Translations under genes and position numbers: made by a program
Shown here: piece by piece, positions 25,391 through 38,096 of the stretch
How the letters are laid out: every line of letters starts with the position of its first letter
Position numbering within the stretch: position 1 is the stretch's first letter
Notes under the pieces: generated by a model
Database searches by the model: none
Told to the model about the DNA's origin: nothing
The model's input: the letters and a program-made list of their open reading frames with translations, nothing else
NCBI RefSeq assembly: GCF_051401765.1
Contig: NW_027480464.1
Span: forward strand, 124,001 to 188,000
DNA length: 64,000 nucleotides
Reading direction: 5' to 3'
Origin: Calliopsis andreniformis
Lineage: Eukaryota; Arthropoda; Insecta; Hymenoptera; Andrenidae

Positions 25391-28300
25391 TCGTCAATGC
25401 TCAATACTCAATCGTCAATACTCAATCGTCAATCCTCAGTCGTCAATTCTCAATCCTCAATCCTCGTTCCTCAAACCTCAATCCTCAACCCTCAGTCCTC
25501 ATCCTCACTTCTCAATCCTCAATCCTCAAACCTCAATCTTCAATCCTCAATACTCAATCCTCAATCCTCAATACACACCATCAATCCTCAATTCTCAATA
25601 CTCAATAGAATATCCTGAATTCTCAGTATTCAATACTCAAACCTCAATCCTCAACCCTCAGCCCTCATCCTCCATCCTCAATCCTCAATCCTCAATCCTC
25701 AATCTTCAATCCTCAATACTCAATCTTCAATCTTCAATCCTCAATCCTCAATCCTCAATCCTCAATCCTCAATCCTCGGTCATCAATCCTCAATCATCGA
25801 TACTCAATGTTCAATCCTCAATACTCAACCTTCAATCCTCAACCCTCAATCCTCAATCCACAATCCTCAATACTCTATCATCAACGTTCAATCCTCAATA
25901 CTCAATCCTCGATCCTCAATACTCAACCATCAATCCTCAATTCTCAATACTCAGTAGAATATCCTGAATTCTCAGTATTCAATACTCAAACCTCAATCCT
26001 CAACCCTCAGCCCTCATCCTCCATCCTCAATCCTCAATCCTCAATCCTCAATCTTCAATCCTCAATCCTCAATCTTCAATCTTCAATCCTCAATCCTCAA
26101 TCCTAAATCCTCAATCCTCAATCCTCAGTCATCAATCCTCAATCTTCAATACTCAATCGTCAATCTTCAATCCAGAATACTCAACCTTCAATCCTCAATA
26201 CTCAATCTTCAATCCTCAACACTCAATCCACAATCCACAATCCTCAATTGTCAATCCTCAATACTCAATCCTCAATCCTCAATCCTCAATTCCCAATCCA
26301 CAATCTTCAATCCTCAATCCTCAATCCTCAAGCCTCAATCCTCAACCCTGAATACTCAATCTTCAATCCTCAATCCTCAATCCTCAGTCATCAATCCTCA
26401 ATCCTCAATACTCAATCTTCAACATCAATCCTCAATCCTCAATCTTCAATCCTCAATATTCAATCCTCAATCCTCAACGCTCAATCCTCAACCCACAGTC
26501 TCAACCATCAATCCTCAATCCTCAATCCTCAAACCTCAATCATCAACCCTCAGTCCTCATCCTCAATTCTCAATCCTCAATCCTCAAACCTCAACCTTCA
26601 ATCCTCAATCCTCAATACTCAATCCTCAATCATCAGTCATGAATACTCAATCTTCATAACTCAATCCTCAATCCTCAATCCTCAATCCTCAATCCTCAAT
26701 CCTCATTCCTCAAACCTCAATACTCAGGCCTCAGTCCTCATCCTCAATTCACAATTATCAATCCTCCATCCTCAATCCTCAATCTTCAATCCTGAATAAT
26801 CAATCTCCAATCCTAGATCCTCAATCCCCAATCCTCAATCCTAAATCCTCAATCTTCAATCCTCAATCCCCAGTCCTCAATCTTCAATCCTCAATGCTCA
26901 ATCCTCAATCCTCAATCCTCAATCCTCACTCCTCAATCCTCAATCATCAAACCTCAAACCTCAATCCTCAACCGTCGGTCCTCGTCCTCAATCCTCAACC
27001 CTCAATCCTCAATTCTCAATTCTCAATCCTCAATCCTCAATCGTCAATCTAAAATCCTCAATAATCAATCTCCAATCCTAGATCCTCAATCCCCAATCCC
27101 CAATCCTTAATACTCAATCTTCAATCCTTAATCCCCAGTCCTCAATCTTCAATCCTCAATGCTCAATCCTCAATCCCCAATCCTCAGTCATCAGTCCTCA
27201 ATCCTCAATGCTCAAACCTCAATCCTCAATCGTCGGTCCTCGTCCTCAAACCTCAATCCCGAATCCTCAGTCCTGAATCCTCAATCTTCAGCCCTCAGTC
27301 CTCAACAATCAATTGTAAATCCTCAGTCCTCATTAGAATATCCTCAATTCACAGTTTTCAGTACTCAATCCCCAATCTTCAATCTTCAAATCTCAGTCTA
27401 CAAACATCAATTCGCATCACTCAACACTCAACACTCCGTCCTCAATATTCAGTCCTCAATCCTCAATCCTCAATCTTTAATCCTCAATACTCAACCTTCA
27501 ATAATCAATCCTCTATTCTCAATCATCAGTCCTCAATCCTCAATCGCCAATCCTCAATCCCCAATCCTCAACCTTCAATCCTCAACCTTCAATCCTCAGT
27601 CCTCAATCCTCAATCATCGATACTCAATGTTCAATCCTCAATACTCAACCTTCAATCCTCAACTCTCAATCCTCAGTCCACAATCCTCAATACTCAATCA
27701 TCAACCTTCAATCCTCAATACTCAATCTTCAGTCCTCAATTCCCAATCCTCAATCCTCAATCCTCATTCTTCAATCCTCAACACCCAATCCTCAATCCTC
27801 AATCCTCTATCCTCCATCCTCAATTCTCAATTCTCAATCCTCAATCCTCAATCTTCAATCCTCAATACTCAATCCTCAATCCTCAATACTCATCCATCAA
27901 TCCTCAATTCTCAATACTCAATAGAATATCCTGAATTCTCAGGATTCAATACTCAAACCTCAATCCTCAACCCTCAGCCCTCATCCTCCATCCTCAATCC
28001 TCAATCCTCAATCCTCAATCTTCAATCCACAATCCTCAATCTTTCAATCTTCAATCCTCAATCCTCAATCCTCAATCCTCAAACCTCAATCCTCAGTCAT
28101 CAATCCTCAATCTTCAATACTCAATCGTCAATCTTCAATCCTGAATACTCAACCTTCAATCCTCAATACTCAATCTTCAATCCTCAACACTCAATCCACA
28201 ATCCACAATCCTCAATCCTCAATCCTCAATACTCAATCCTCAATCCTCAATCCTCAATCCCCAATCCTCAATCTTCAATCCTCAATCCTCAATCCTCAAG

Positions 28301-28741
28301 CCTCAATCCTCAATCCTGAATACTCAATCTTCAATCCTCAATCCTCAATCCTCAGTCATCAATCCTCAATCCTCAATACTCAATCTTCAACATCAATCCT
28401 CAATCCTCAATCTTCAATCCTCAATCCTCAATATTCAATCCTCAATCCTCAACGCTCAATCCTCAACCCACAGTCTCAACCATCAATCCTCAATCCTCAA
28501 TCCTCAAACCTCAGTCCTCAGTAGAATATCCTCAATTCTCAGTTATGAATACTCAATCCACAATCTTCAATCTTCAAATCTCAAACATCAATTCTTAACA
28601 CTCGAACCTCAACCCACAGTCCTGAATATTTAACCCTCAATGCTCAATCCTCTATCTTCAATCTTAAATCAACAACTCTCAATCCTCAATCCTCAATCCT
28701 CAATCCTCAGTCCTCAAGTCTCAATCCTCAATATTCAATAA

Positions 28742-29243
28742 CACTGTTCAACACGGGTCTGATTTTGTAAACGTGAATAAACATTTCTTATAGACTTCGA
28801 CGTGCTGATTACGAATCTGCAACCCGTTTTTTCCCAGAACGTACAGTTTTTGAAAAAATCAATTTTGAAGGAAATGACAAATTTTCAGATTTGGGATTTT
28901 TTTCTGCTTTTACCGTAGTAGTTATTTAGTTGCTCTTTGCACGAAATGATTCTGTGGACTCTCCCGAATAAAATAGTATAAATAGTTATTAGATTATAAA
29001 CATCGAAATAGGTTTAAATAACAATTAAAGTGAAAAGGACACCCAAAACGCACCCATTTTTGCTGATAGTTTTCACTTTATTTCAAAAAGTAAGGGTCTA
29101 GGAGAAAATTTGACTATACCACGCGATAGTGCAAATCTTTCTACTAAGGAAAGCATCAAGCGAATGTCCAAAATTATTTTTTACTTCAATATAGAAATAA
29201 AATAGTTTGGCGAAATGCGCGGCGGAGACAGTGGTACTCAATG
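28742..29243 (+). repeat. Left inverted arm of element copy 2
   Basis: This is the reverse complement of 29312-29823 with scattered mismatches, and has the same shortened tip as copy 1. Confidence 0.9.
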
Positions 29244-29311
29244 ACGTCAATGCGTATAGGGGCCGCTGAACGGCAGGCGGTAGGCGAAGCGTCCTCCGCG
29301 CGCGCCGTTGC
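29244..29311. other. GC-rich unpaired centre of element copy 2
   Basis: This 68-bp CpG-rich spacer appears unchanged from copy 1. TGACGTCA lies at 29242-29249. Confidence 0.85.
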
Positions 29312-29823
29312 CATTGAGTACCACTGCCGCCGCCGCGCGTTTCGCCAAACTATTTTATTTCTATATTGAAATAAAAAATAATTTTGGACATTCGCTTGAT
29401 GCTTTCCTTAGTAGAAAGATTTGCTCTATCGCGTGATATAGTCAAATTTTCTCCTAGACCCTTACTTTTTGAAATAAAGTGAAAAATATCAGCAAAAATG
29501 GGTGCGTTTTAGGTGTCCTTTTCACTTTAATTGTTATTTAAACCTATTTCGATGTTTATAATCTAATAACTATTTATATTATTTTATTCGGGAGAGTCCA
29601 CAGAATCATTTCGTGCAAAGAGCAACTACATAACTACTATGTTAAAAGCAGAAAAAAATCCCAAAGTTAAAAATTTGTCATTTTTTTCAAAATTGATTTT
29701 TTCAAAAACTGTACGTTCTGGGGGAAAACGGTTTGCAGATTCGTAATCAGCACGTCGAAGTCTATAAGAAATGTTTATTCACGATTACAAAATCAAAGAA
29801 AAGTCAAAAGTTGTCGAACAGTG
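29312..29823 (-). repeat. Right inverted arm of element copy 2
   Basis: This arm mirrors 28742-29243. It carries the A (AAAGATTTGCTC) and C (TTTTTTCAAAAAC) states that match its own left arm, where copy 1 has G at both sites. Confidence 0.9.
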
Positions 29824-32674
29824 TAATCGATCCTCAATCCTCAATCCTCAATCCTCATTCCGCAATCCTTAACCATCTATCCTCAATCCTCAATCCTCAA
29901 GCCTCAATCCTCAGTCCTCAAGCCTCAATCCTCAATATTCAATTGTCTATCCTCAATTCTCAAACCTCAATCCTCAACCCGCAGTCCTCAATCCTCAATC
30001 CTCAATCCTCAATCCTCATTCCTCAAACTTCAATTCTCAATATTCAATGCTCAATCCTCAACTCACAACACTCAACCCTCAACTATCAGTACACAATGCT
30101 CAATGCTCTATCCTGAGTCCTCAATCTTCAATCCTTAATCCTCAACCTTCAATCCTCAATCCTCAATCCTCAATCCTCAATCCTCAATCCTCAATCCTCA
30201 ATTCTCAGCCCTCAATAGAGAATCCTCAGTTCTCAGTATTCTATACACAATCCTCAACCTTCAATCTTCAAATCTCACGTCCCAAACATCAGTTCGCAAT
30301 ACTCTACCCTCAACACTCTGTCCTCAATCTTCAATCTACAATCCTCAAACCTCAATCTTCTATCTTCAACCCTCGACCCTCAATTTTCAATTCTCAATTC
30401 TTAATCCTCAATCCGCAATCCTCAATCCTCATTTCACAAACCTCAATCCTCAACCCTCAGTCCACAATCCTCAATCCTCAATCTTCAGTCCTCAATCCTC
30501 AATCCTCAATCCTCAATCCTCAGTCATCAATCCTCAATCCTCAATACTCAATCGTCAATCCTCAGTCCTCAATTCTCAATCTTCTATCCTCGTTCCTCAA
30601 ACCTCAGTCCTCAACCCTCAGTCCTCATCCTCAATTCTCAATCCTCAATCCTCAAACCTCAATCTTCACTCCTCAATTCTCAATACTCAATCCTCAATCA
30701 TCAATACTCAATCTTCAATCCTCAATCCTCAATCCTCAACGCTCAATCCTCAACCCACAGTCTCAACCATCAATCCTCAATCCTCAATCCTCAAACCTCA
30801 ATCATCAACCCTCAGTCCTCATCCTCAATTCTCAATCCTCAATCCTCAAACCTCAATCTTCAATCCTCAATCCTCAATACTCAATCCTCAATCATCAATA
30901 CTCAATCTTCAATCCTGAATCCTCAATCCTCAATCCTCAATCCTCAATCCTCAATCATCAGTCATGAATACTCAATCTTCATAACTCAATCCTCAATCCT
31001 CAATCCTCAATCCTCAATCCTCAATCCTCATTCCTCAAACCTCAATACTCAGGCCTCAGTCCTCATCCTCAATTCACAATTATCAATCCTCCATCCTCAA
31101 TCCTCAATCTTCAATCCTGAATAATCAATCTCCAGTCCTAGATCCTCAATCCCCAATCCTCAATCCTAAATCCTCAATCTTCAATCCTCAATCCCCAGTC
31201 CTCAATCTTCAATCCTCAATGCTCAATCCTCAATCCTCAATCCTCAATCCTCACTCCTCAATCCTCAATCATCAAACCTCAAACCTCAATCCTCAACCGT
31301 CGGTCCTCGTCCTCAATCCTCAACCCTCAATCCTCAATTCTCAATTCTCAATCCTCAATCCTCAATCGTCAATCTAAAATCCTCAATAATCAATCTCCAA
31401 TCCTAGATCCTCAATCCCCAATCCCCAATCCTTAATACTCAATCTTCAATCCTTAATCCCCAGTCCTCAATCTTCAATCCTCAATGCTCAATCCTCAATC
31501 CCCAATCCTCAGTCATCAGTCCTCAATCCTCAATGCTCAAACCTCAATCCTCAATCGTCGGTCCTCGTCCTCAAACCTCAATCCCGAATCCTCAGTCCTG
31601 AATCCTCAATCTTCAGCCCTCAGTCCTCAACAATCAATTGTAAATCCTCAGTCCTCATTAGAATATCCTCAATTCACAGTTTTCAGTACTCAATCCCCAA
31701 TCTTCAATCTTCAAATCTCAGTCTACAAACATCAATTCGCATCACTCAACACTCAACACTCCGTCCTCAATATTCAGTCCTCAATCCTCAATCCTCAATC
31801 TTTAATCCTCAATACTCAACCTTCAATAATCAATCCTCTATTCTCAATCATCAGTCCTCAATCCTCAATCGCCAATCCTCAATCCCCAATCCTCAACCTT
31901 CAATCCTCAACCTTCAATCCTCAGTCCTCAATCCTCAATCATCGATACTCAATGTTCAATCCTCAATACTCAACCTTCAATCCTCAACTCTCAATCCTCA
32001 GTCCACAATCCTCAATACTCAATCATCAACCTTCAATCCTCAATACTCAATCTTCAGTCCTCAATTCCCAATCCTCAATCGTCAATCCTCATTCTTCAAT
32101 CCTCAACACCCAATCCTCAATTCACAATCCACAATCCTCAATCCTCAATCCTCAATACTCAATCCTCAATCCTCAATCCTCAATCCCCAATCCTCAATCT
32201 TCAATCCTCAATCCTCAATCCTCAAGCCTCAATCCTCAATCCTGAATACTCAATCTTCAATCCTCAATCCTCAATCCTCAGTCATCAATCCTCAATCCTC
32301 AATACTCAATCTTCAACATCAATCCTCAATCCTCAATCTTCAATCCTCAATCCTCAATATTCAATCCTCAATCCTCAACGCTCAATCCTCAACCCACAGT
32401 CTCAACCATCAATCCTCAATCCTCAATCCTCAAACCTCAGTCCTCAGTAGAATATCCTCAATTCTCAGTTATGAATACTCAATCCACAATCTTCAATCTT
32501 CAAATCTCAAACCTCAAACATCAATTCTTAACACTCGAACCTCAACCCACAGTCCTGAATATTTAACCCTCAATGCTCAATCCTCTATCTTCAATCTTAA
32601 ATCAACAACTCTCAATCCTCAATCCTCAATCCTCAATCCTCAGTCCTCAAGTCTCAATCCTCAATATTCAATAA
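29824..32674. repeat. Heptamer satellite (CCTCAAT)n between element copies 2 and 3
   Basis: This 2.85-kb satellite block joins the downstream flank of copy 2 to the upstream flank of copy 3. The junction of the two tandem units lies near 30737. Compared with the matching region upstream of copy 2, it lacks 392 bp (56 heptamers) near 32110. No gene was found. Confidence 0.97.
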
Positions 32675-33176
32675 CACTGTTCAACACGGGTCTGATTTTG
32701 TAAACGTGAATAAACATTTCTTATAGACTTCGACGTGCTGATTACGAATCTGCAACCCGTTTTTTCCCAGAACGTACAGTTTTTGAAAAAATCAATTTTG
32801 AAGGAAATGACAAATTTTCAACTTTGGGATTTTTTTCTGCTTTTACCGTAGTAATTATTTAGTTGCTCTTTGCACGAAATGATTCTGTGGACTCTCCCGA
32901 ATAAAATAGTATAAATAGTTATTAGATTATAAACATCGAAATAGGTTTAAATAACAATTAAAGTGAAAAGGACACCCAAAACGCACCCATTTTTGCTGAT
33001 AGTTTTCACTTTATTTCAAAAAGTAAGGGTCTAGGAGAAAATTTGACTATATCACGCGATAGAGCAAATCTTTCTACTAAGGAAAGCATCAAGCGAATGT
33101 CCAAAATTATTTTTTATTTCAATATAGAAATAAAATAGTTTGGCGAAATGCGCGGCGGAGACAGTGGTACTCAATG
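32675..33176 (+). repeat. Left inverted arm of element copy 3
   Basis: This is the reverse complement of 33245-33756 with scattered mismatches. It matches the opposite arm at two sites that differ in the other copies. Confidence 0.9.
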
Positions 33177-33244
33177 ACGTCAATGCGTATAGGGGCCGCT
33201 GAACGGCAGGCGGTAGGCGAAGCGTCCTCCGCGCGCGCCGTTGC
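33177..33244. other. GC-rich unpaired centre of element copy 3
   Basis: This 68-bp CpG-rich spacer appears identical to those of the other copies. TGACGTCA lies at 33175-33182. Confidence 0.85.
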
Positions 33245-33756
33245 CATTGAGTACCACTGCCGCCGCCGCGCGTTTCGCCAAACTATTTTATTTCTATATT
33301 GAAATAAAAAATAATTTTGGACATTCGCTTGATGCTTTCCTTAGTAGAAAGATTTGCTCTATCGCGTGATATAGTCAAATTTTCTCCTAGACCCTTACTT
33401 TTTGAAATAAAGTGAAAAATATCAGCAAAAATGGGTGCGTTTTAGGTGTCCTTTTCACTTTAATTGTTATTTAAACCTATTTCGATGTTTATAATCTAAT
33501 AACTATTTATATTATTTTATTCGGGAGAGTCCACAGAATCATTTCGTGCAAAGAGCAACTACATAACTACTATGTTAAAAGCAGAAAAAAATCCCAAAGT
33601 TAAAAATTTGTCATTTTTTTCAAAATTGATTTTTTCAAAAACTGTACGTTCTGGGGGAAAACGGTTTGCAGATTCGTAATCAGCACGTCGAAGTCTATAA
33701 GAAATGTTTATTCACGATTACAAAATCAAAGAAAAGTCAAAAGTTGTCGAACAGTG
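33245..33756 (-). repeat. Right inverted arm of element copy 3
   Basis: This arm mirrors 32675-33176 and ends in CAGTG, followed by TAA and the same downstream satellite landmarks as copies 1 and 2. Confidence 0.9.
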
Positions 33757-34084
33757 TAATCGATCCTCAATCCTCAATCCTCAATCCTCATTCCGCAATC
33801 CTTAACCATCTATCCTCAATCCTCAGTCCTCAAGCCTCAATCCTCAGTCCTCAAGCCTCAATCCTCAATATTCAATTGTCTATCCTCAATTCTCAAACCT
33901 CAATCCTCAACCCGCAGTCCTCAATCCTCAATCCTCAATCCTCAATCCTCATTCCTCAAACTTCAATTCTCAATATTCAATGCTCAATCCTCAACTCACA
34001 ACACTCAACCCTCAACTATCAGTACACAATGCTCAATGCTCTATCCTGAGTCCTCAATTTTCAATCCTTAATCCTCAACCTTCA

Positions 34085-37000
34085 ATCCTCAATCCTCAAT
34101 CCTCAATCCTCAATCCTCAATCCTCAATCCTCAATCCTCAATTCTCAGCCCTCAATAGAGAATCCTCAGTTCTCAGTATTCTATACACAATCCTCAACCT
34201 TCAATCTTCAAATCTCACGTCCCAAACATCAGTTCGCAATACTCTACCCTCAACACTCTGTCCTCAATCTTCAATCTACAATCCTCAAACCTCAATCTTC
34301 TATCTTCAACCCTCGACCCTCAATTTTCAATTCTCAATTCTTAATCCTCAATCCGCAATCCTCAATCCTCATTTCACAAACCTCAATCCTCAACCCTCAG
34401 TCCACAATCCTCAATCCTCAATCTTCAGTCCTCAATCCTCAATCCTCAATCCTCAATCCTCAGTCATCAATCCTCAATCCTCAATACTCAATCGTCAATC
34501 CTCAGTCCTCAATTCTCAATCTTCAATCCTCGTTCCTCAAACCTCAGTCCTCAACCCTCAGTCCTCATCCTCAATTCTCAATCCTCAATCCTCAAACCTC
34601 AATCTTCACTCCTCAATCCTCAATACTCAATCCTCAATCATCAATACTCAATCTTCAATCCTCAATCCTCAATCCTCAATCCTCAATCCTCAATCCTCAT
34701 TCCTCAAACCTCAATCCTCAAGCCTCAGTCCTCATCCTCAGTTCACAATTATCAATCCTCAATCCTCAATCCTCAACCTTCAATCCTGAATAATCAATCT
34801 CCAATCCTAGATCCTCAATCCCCAATCCTCAATCCTAAATCCTCAATCTTCAATCCTCAATCCCCGTCCTCAATCTTCAATCCTCAATGCTCAATCCTCA
34901 ACCCTCAATCTTCAATCCTCAGTCCTCAATCCTCAATCATCAAACCTCAAACCTCAATCCTCAACCGTCAGTCCTCGTCCTCAATCCTCAACTCTCAATC
35001 CTCAATTCTCAATTCTCAATCCTCAATCCTCAATCGTCAATCTAAAATCCTCAATAATCAATCTCCAATCCTAGATCCTCAATCCCCAATCCCCAATCCT
35101 TAATACTCAATCTTCAGTCCTTAATCCCCAGTCCTCAATCTTCAATCCTCAATGCTCAATCCTCAATCCCCAATCCTCAGTCATCAGTCCTCAATCCTCA
35201 ATCCTCAAACCTCAATCCCCAACCGTCGGTCCTCGTCCTCAAACCTCAATCCCGAATCCTCAGTCCTGAATCCTCAATCTTCAGCCCTCAGTCCTCAACA
35301 ATCATTTGTAAATCCTCAGTCCTCATTAGAATATCCTCAATTCACAGTTTTCAGTACTCAATCCCCAATCTTCAATCTTCAAATCTCAGTCTACAAACAT
35401 CAATTCGCATCACTCAACACTCAACACTCCGACCTCAATCTTCAGTCCTCAATCCTCAATCCTCAATCTTTAATCATCAATACACAATATTCAATCCTCA
35501 ATCCTCTATTCTCAATCCTCAGTCCTCAATCCTCAATCGTCAATCCTCAATCCCCAATCCTCAACCATCAATCCTCAACCTTCAATCCTCAGTCCTCAAT
35601 CCTCAATCATCGATACTCAATGTTCAATCCTCAATACTCAACCTTCAATCCTCAACCCTCAATCCTCAATCCACAATCCTCAATACTCAATCATCAACCT
35701 TCAATCCTCAATACTCAATCTTCAATCCCCAATTCCCAATCCTCAATCGTCAATCCTCATTCTTCAATTCTCAATACCCAATCCTCAATCCTCAATCCTC
35801 AATCCTCTATTCTCAATCCTCAGTCCTCAGTCCTCAAACCTCAAACCTCAATCCTCAACCCTCAGCCCTCATCCTCAATCCTCAATCCTCAATCCTCAAT
35901 CCTCAATCTTCAATCCTCAATACTCAATCTTCAATAATCAATCCTCAATCCTCAATCCTCAATCCTCAATCCTCAATCCTCAATCTTCAATCCTCAATAC
36001 TCAAACTGCAATCCTCAATCCTCAGTCCTCACTCCTCAATCCTCATTCTTCAATCCTCAATACCGAATCCTCCATCTTCAATCCTCAATCCTCAATCCTC
36101 AATCCTCAATCCTCAGATTTCAAACACCAATACTCAACCCTCAGTCCTCGTCCTCAATCCACAACCCTCAATCCTCAATCCTCAATCTTCAATCATTAAT
36201 ATTCAATCTTCAATCTTCAATCCTCAATCCTCAATCCTCAACCCTCAATCCTCAACGTTCAATCCTCATTACCCAATCCTCAGTCTTCCACCCTCAATCC
36301 TCAATACTCAATCCTCAATCCTCAATACTCAGTCCTCAATCCTCAATCTTCAATCCTCAATACTCAATCTTCAATCCTCAATCCTCAATCCTTAATCAAC
36401 AATCTTCAATCCTCAATACTGAATCTTCAATCCTCAATCCTCAATCCTCAATCCTCAATCCTCATTCTTCAACCCTCAGCACCCAATCCTCAATCTTCAA
36501 TCCTCAATGTTCAATCCGCAATACCCAATCCTCAATCTTCAATCCTCAACCCTCAATCCTCAATCCTCAATCCTCAATCCTCAATCTTCAATCGTCAATA
36601 CTCAATCTTCAATCCTCAATACTCAATCCTCAATCCTCACTCCACATTCCTCAATCCTCAACACCCAATCCTCAATCTTCAATCCTCAATCCTCAGTCCT
36701 CAATTCTCAATCCTCAATCCTCAATCCTCAATCCTCAGACCTCAAACATCAGTACTCAACCCTCAGTCCTCGTCCTCAATCCGCAACCATCAATCCTCAA
36801 CACCCAATCCTCAATCTTCAATCCTCAATCCTCAGTCCTCAATTCTCGATCCTCAATACTCAATCCACAGTCCTCAATGTTCAATCCTCAATACCCAAAC
36901 CTCAATCTTCAATCCTCAATCCTCAATCCTCAATCCTCAATCCTCAATCCTCAATCCTCAGTCCTCAAACCTCAATCCTGAATCCTCAAACCTGAATCCT

Positions 37001-38096
37001 CAGACTTCAGACCTCAGACCTCAACAATCAGTTGTCAGTCCTCAATCCTCAGTAGAATATCCTCAATTCACAGGTTTCAATACTCAATACTCAACCTGAA
37101 ATCTTCAAATCTCTATCCACAATCATCAATTCTCATCACTCAACCCTCAACACTCAGTCCCCAATCCTCAATCTTCAATCCTCTATCCTCAATCCTCAAC
37201 CCTCAATCGCCAATCTCCAATCCTGAATACTCAATCTTCAATCCTCAATCCTCAATCCCCAATCCTCAATCCTCAATCCTCATTCTTCAATCCTCAATAC
37301 CCAATCCTCAATCTTCAATCCTCAATCCTCAATCCTCAATTCTCGACCCTCAATTCTCAGTCCTCGGACCTCAAACCTCCATCCTCAAATCTCAGCCGAC
37401 ATCCTCAATCCTAAATCCTCAATCCTCAATCCTCGATCTTCAACCCTCAATACTCAATCTTCATTCCTCAATCCGCAGTCCACAATCTGCAATCCTCAAT
37501 GCACAATCCTCAATCCTCAATCCTCAGTCCTCAATCCTCAATCCTCAATCCTCAAACCTCAATCCTCAACCGTCAGTCCTCGTCCTCAAACCTCAACCCC
37601 CAATCCTCAATCCGCAATCTTCAATCATTAATATTGAATCTTCAATCTTCAATCCTCAATCCTCAATCCTCAATCCTCAATCCTCAATCCTCAATCCTCA
37701 ATCCTCATTCTTCAATCCTCAATACCCAATCCTCAGTCTTCAATCCTCAATCCTCAATCCTCAATTCTCAACCCTCAATCCTCAGTCCTCAGACCTCAAT
37801 CCTCAATCCTCAAACCTCAGCCCTCATCCTCATTCATCAATCCTCAATCCTCAATCCTCAACCTTCAATCCTCAATACTCAATCTTCAATCCTCTATCCT
37901 CAGTACTCAAACCTCAATCCTCAATCCTCAATCCTCATTGATCAACCCTCAATCTTCAATACTGAATCGTCAATCCTCAGTCCTCGATCCTCAATCCTCA
38001 ATCCTCGCTCCTCAAACCTAAATCCTCAACCCTCAGTCCTCACACTCAATTCTCAATTCTCAATACGCAATCCTAAATCCTCAATCTTCAATCCTC
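34085..38096 (+). repeat. 4.0-kb segmental duplication X, copy 1 (offset 6095)
   Basis: Anchors at 34141, 35152, 35325, 36507 and 37499 all recur 6095 bp later with very few differences. Homology ends after CTTCAATCCTC at about 38096. The left edge lies in a pure CCTCAAT run and cannot be placed exactly. Confidence 0.88.

Larger units (their letters stand above)
14666..28741. repeat. Heptamer satellite (CCTCAAT)n, second block
   Basis: This is the same degenerate 7-bp satellite. It begins with the right TAA target copy (14666-14668) and ends with the left TAA of element copy 2 (28739-28741). It contains the second member of the 6249-bp-offset duplication (15743-18168), the 2462-bp tandem pair (20219-25142) and the first half of the element-bearing tandem unit (from about 26476). 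Nothing but satellite was found here. Confidence 0.97.
28742..29823. mobile_element. Palindromic CACTG-terminated non-autonomous DNA transposon, copy 2
   Basis: This copy has the same 1082-bp length, orientation and TAA flanks (28739-28741 and 29824-29826) as copy 1, at offset 15158. Arms are 28742-29243 and 29312-29823, with centre 29244-29311. Private changes include two adjacent-region substitutions in the left arm near 28888-28892 and T for A near 29131. It shares two left-arm substitutions with copy 1 (C at 29119 and C at 29184) that copy 3 lacks. It has no coding capacity. Confidence 0.85.
26476..30737 (+). repeat. Element-bearing tandem unit with copy 2 (about 4262 bp)
   Basis: The unit begins near AACGCTCAATCCTCAACCCA and contains block A (27332), the flank module and element copy 2, then the downstream flank. 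The start landmark recurs 4262 bp later at the head of the next unit. Confidence 0.78.
32675..33756. mobile_element. Palindromic CACTG-terminated non-autonomous DNA transposon, copy 3
   Basis: This is a 1082-bp copy in the same orientation with the same TAA flanks (32672-32674 and 33757-33759). Arms are 32675-33176 and 33245-33756, with centre 33177-33244. At 33052 and 33117 its left arm has T, matching its own right arm, whereas copies 1 and 2 have C. Copy 3 therefore looks closest to the original palindrome at these sites, or was converted by its own right arm. It has no coding capacity. Confidence 0.85.
30738..34680 (+). repeat. Element-bearing tandem unit with copy 3 (about 3.94 kb)
   Basis: The order is the same as in 26476-30737. 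Relative to it, this unit gained 63 bp (9 heptamers) near 30900 and lost 392 bp (56 heptamers) near 32110. Its downstream flank (33757-35829) continues as a close match to the flank of copy 1 (14666 to about 16740, offset about 19090), not just to that of copy 2. Confidence 0.78.
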
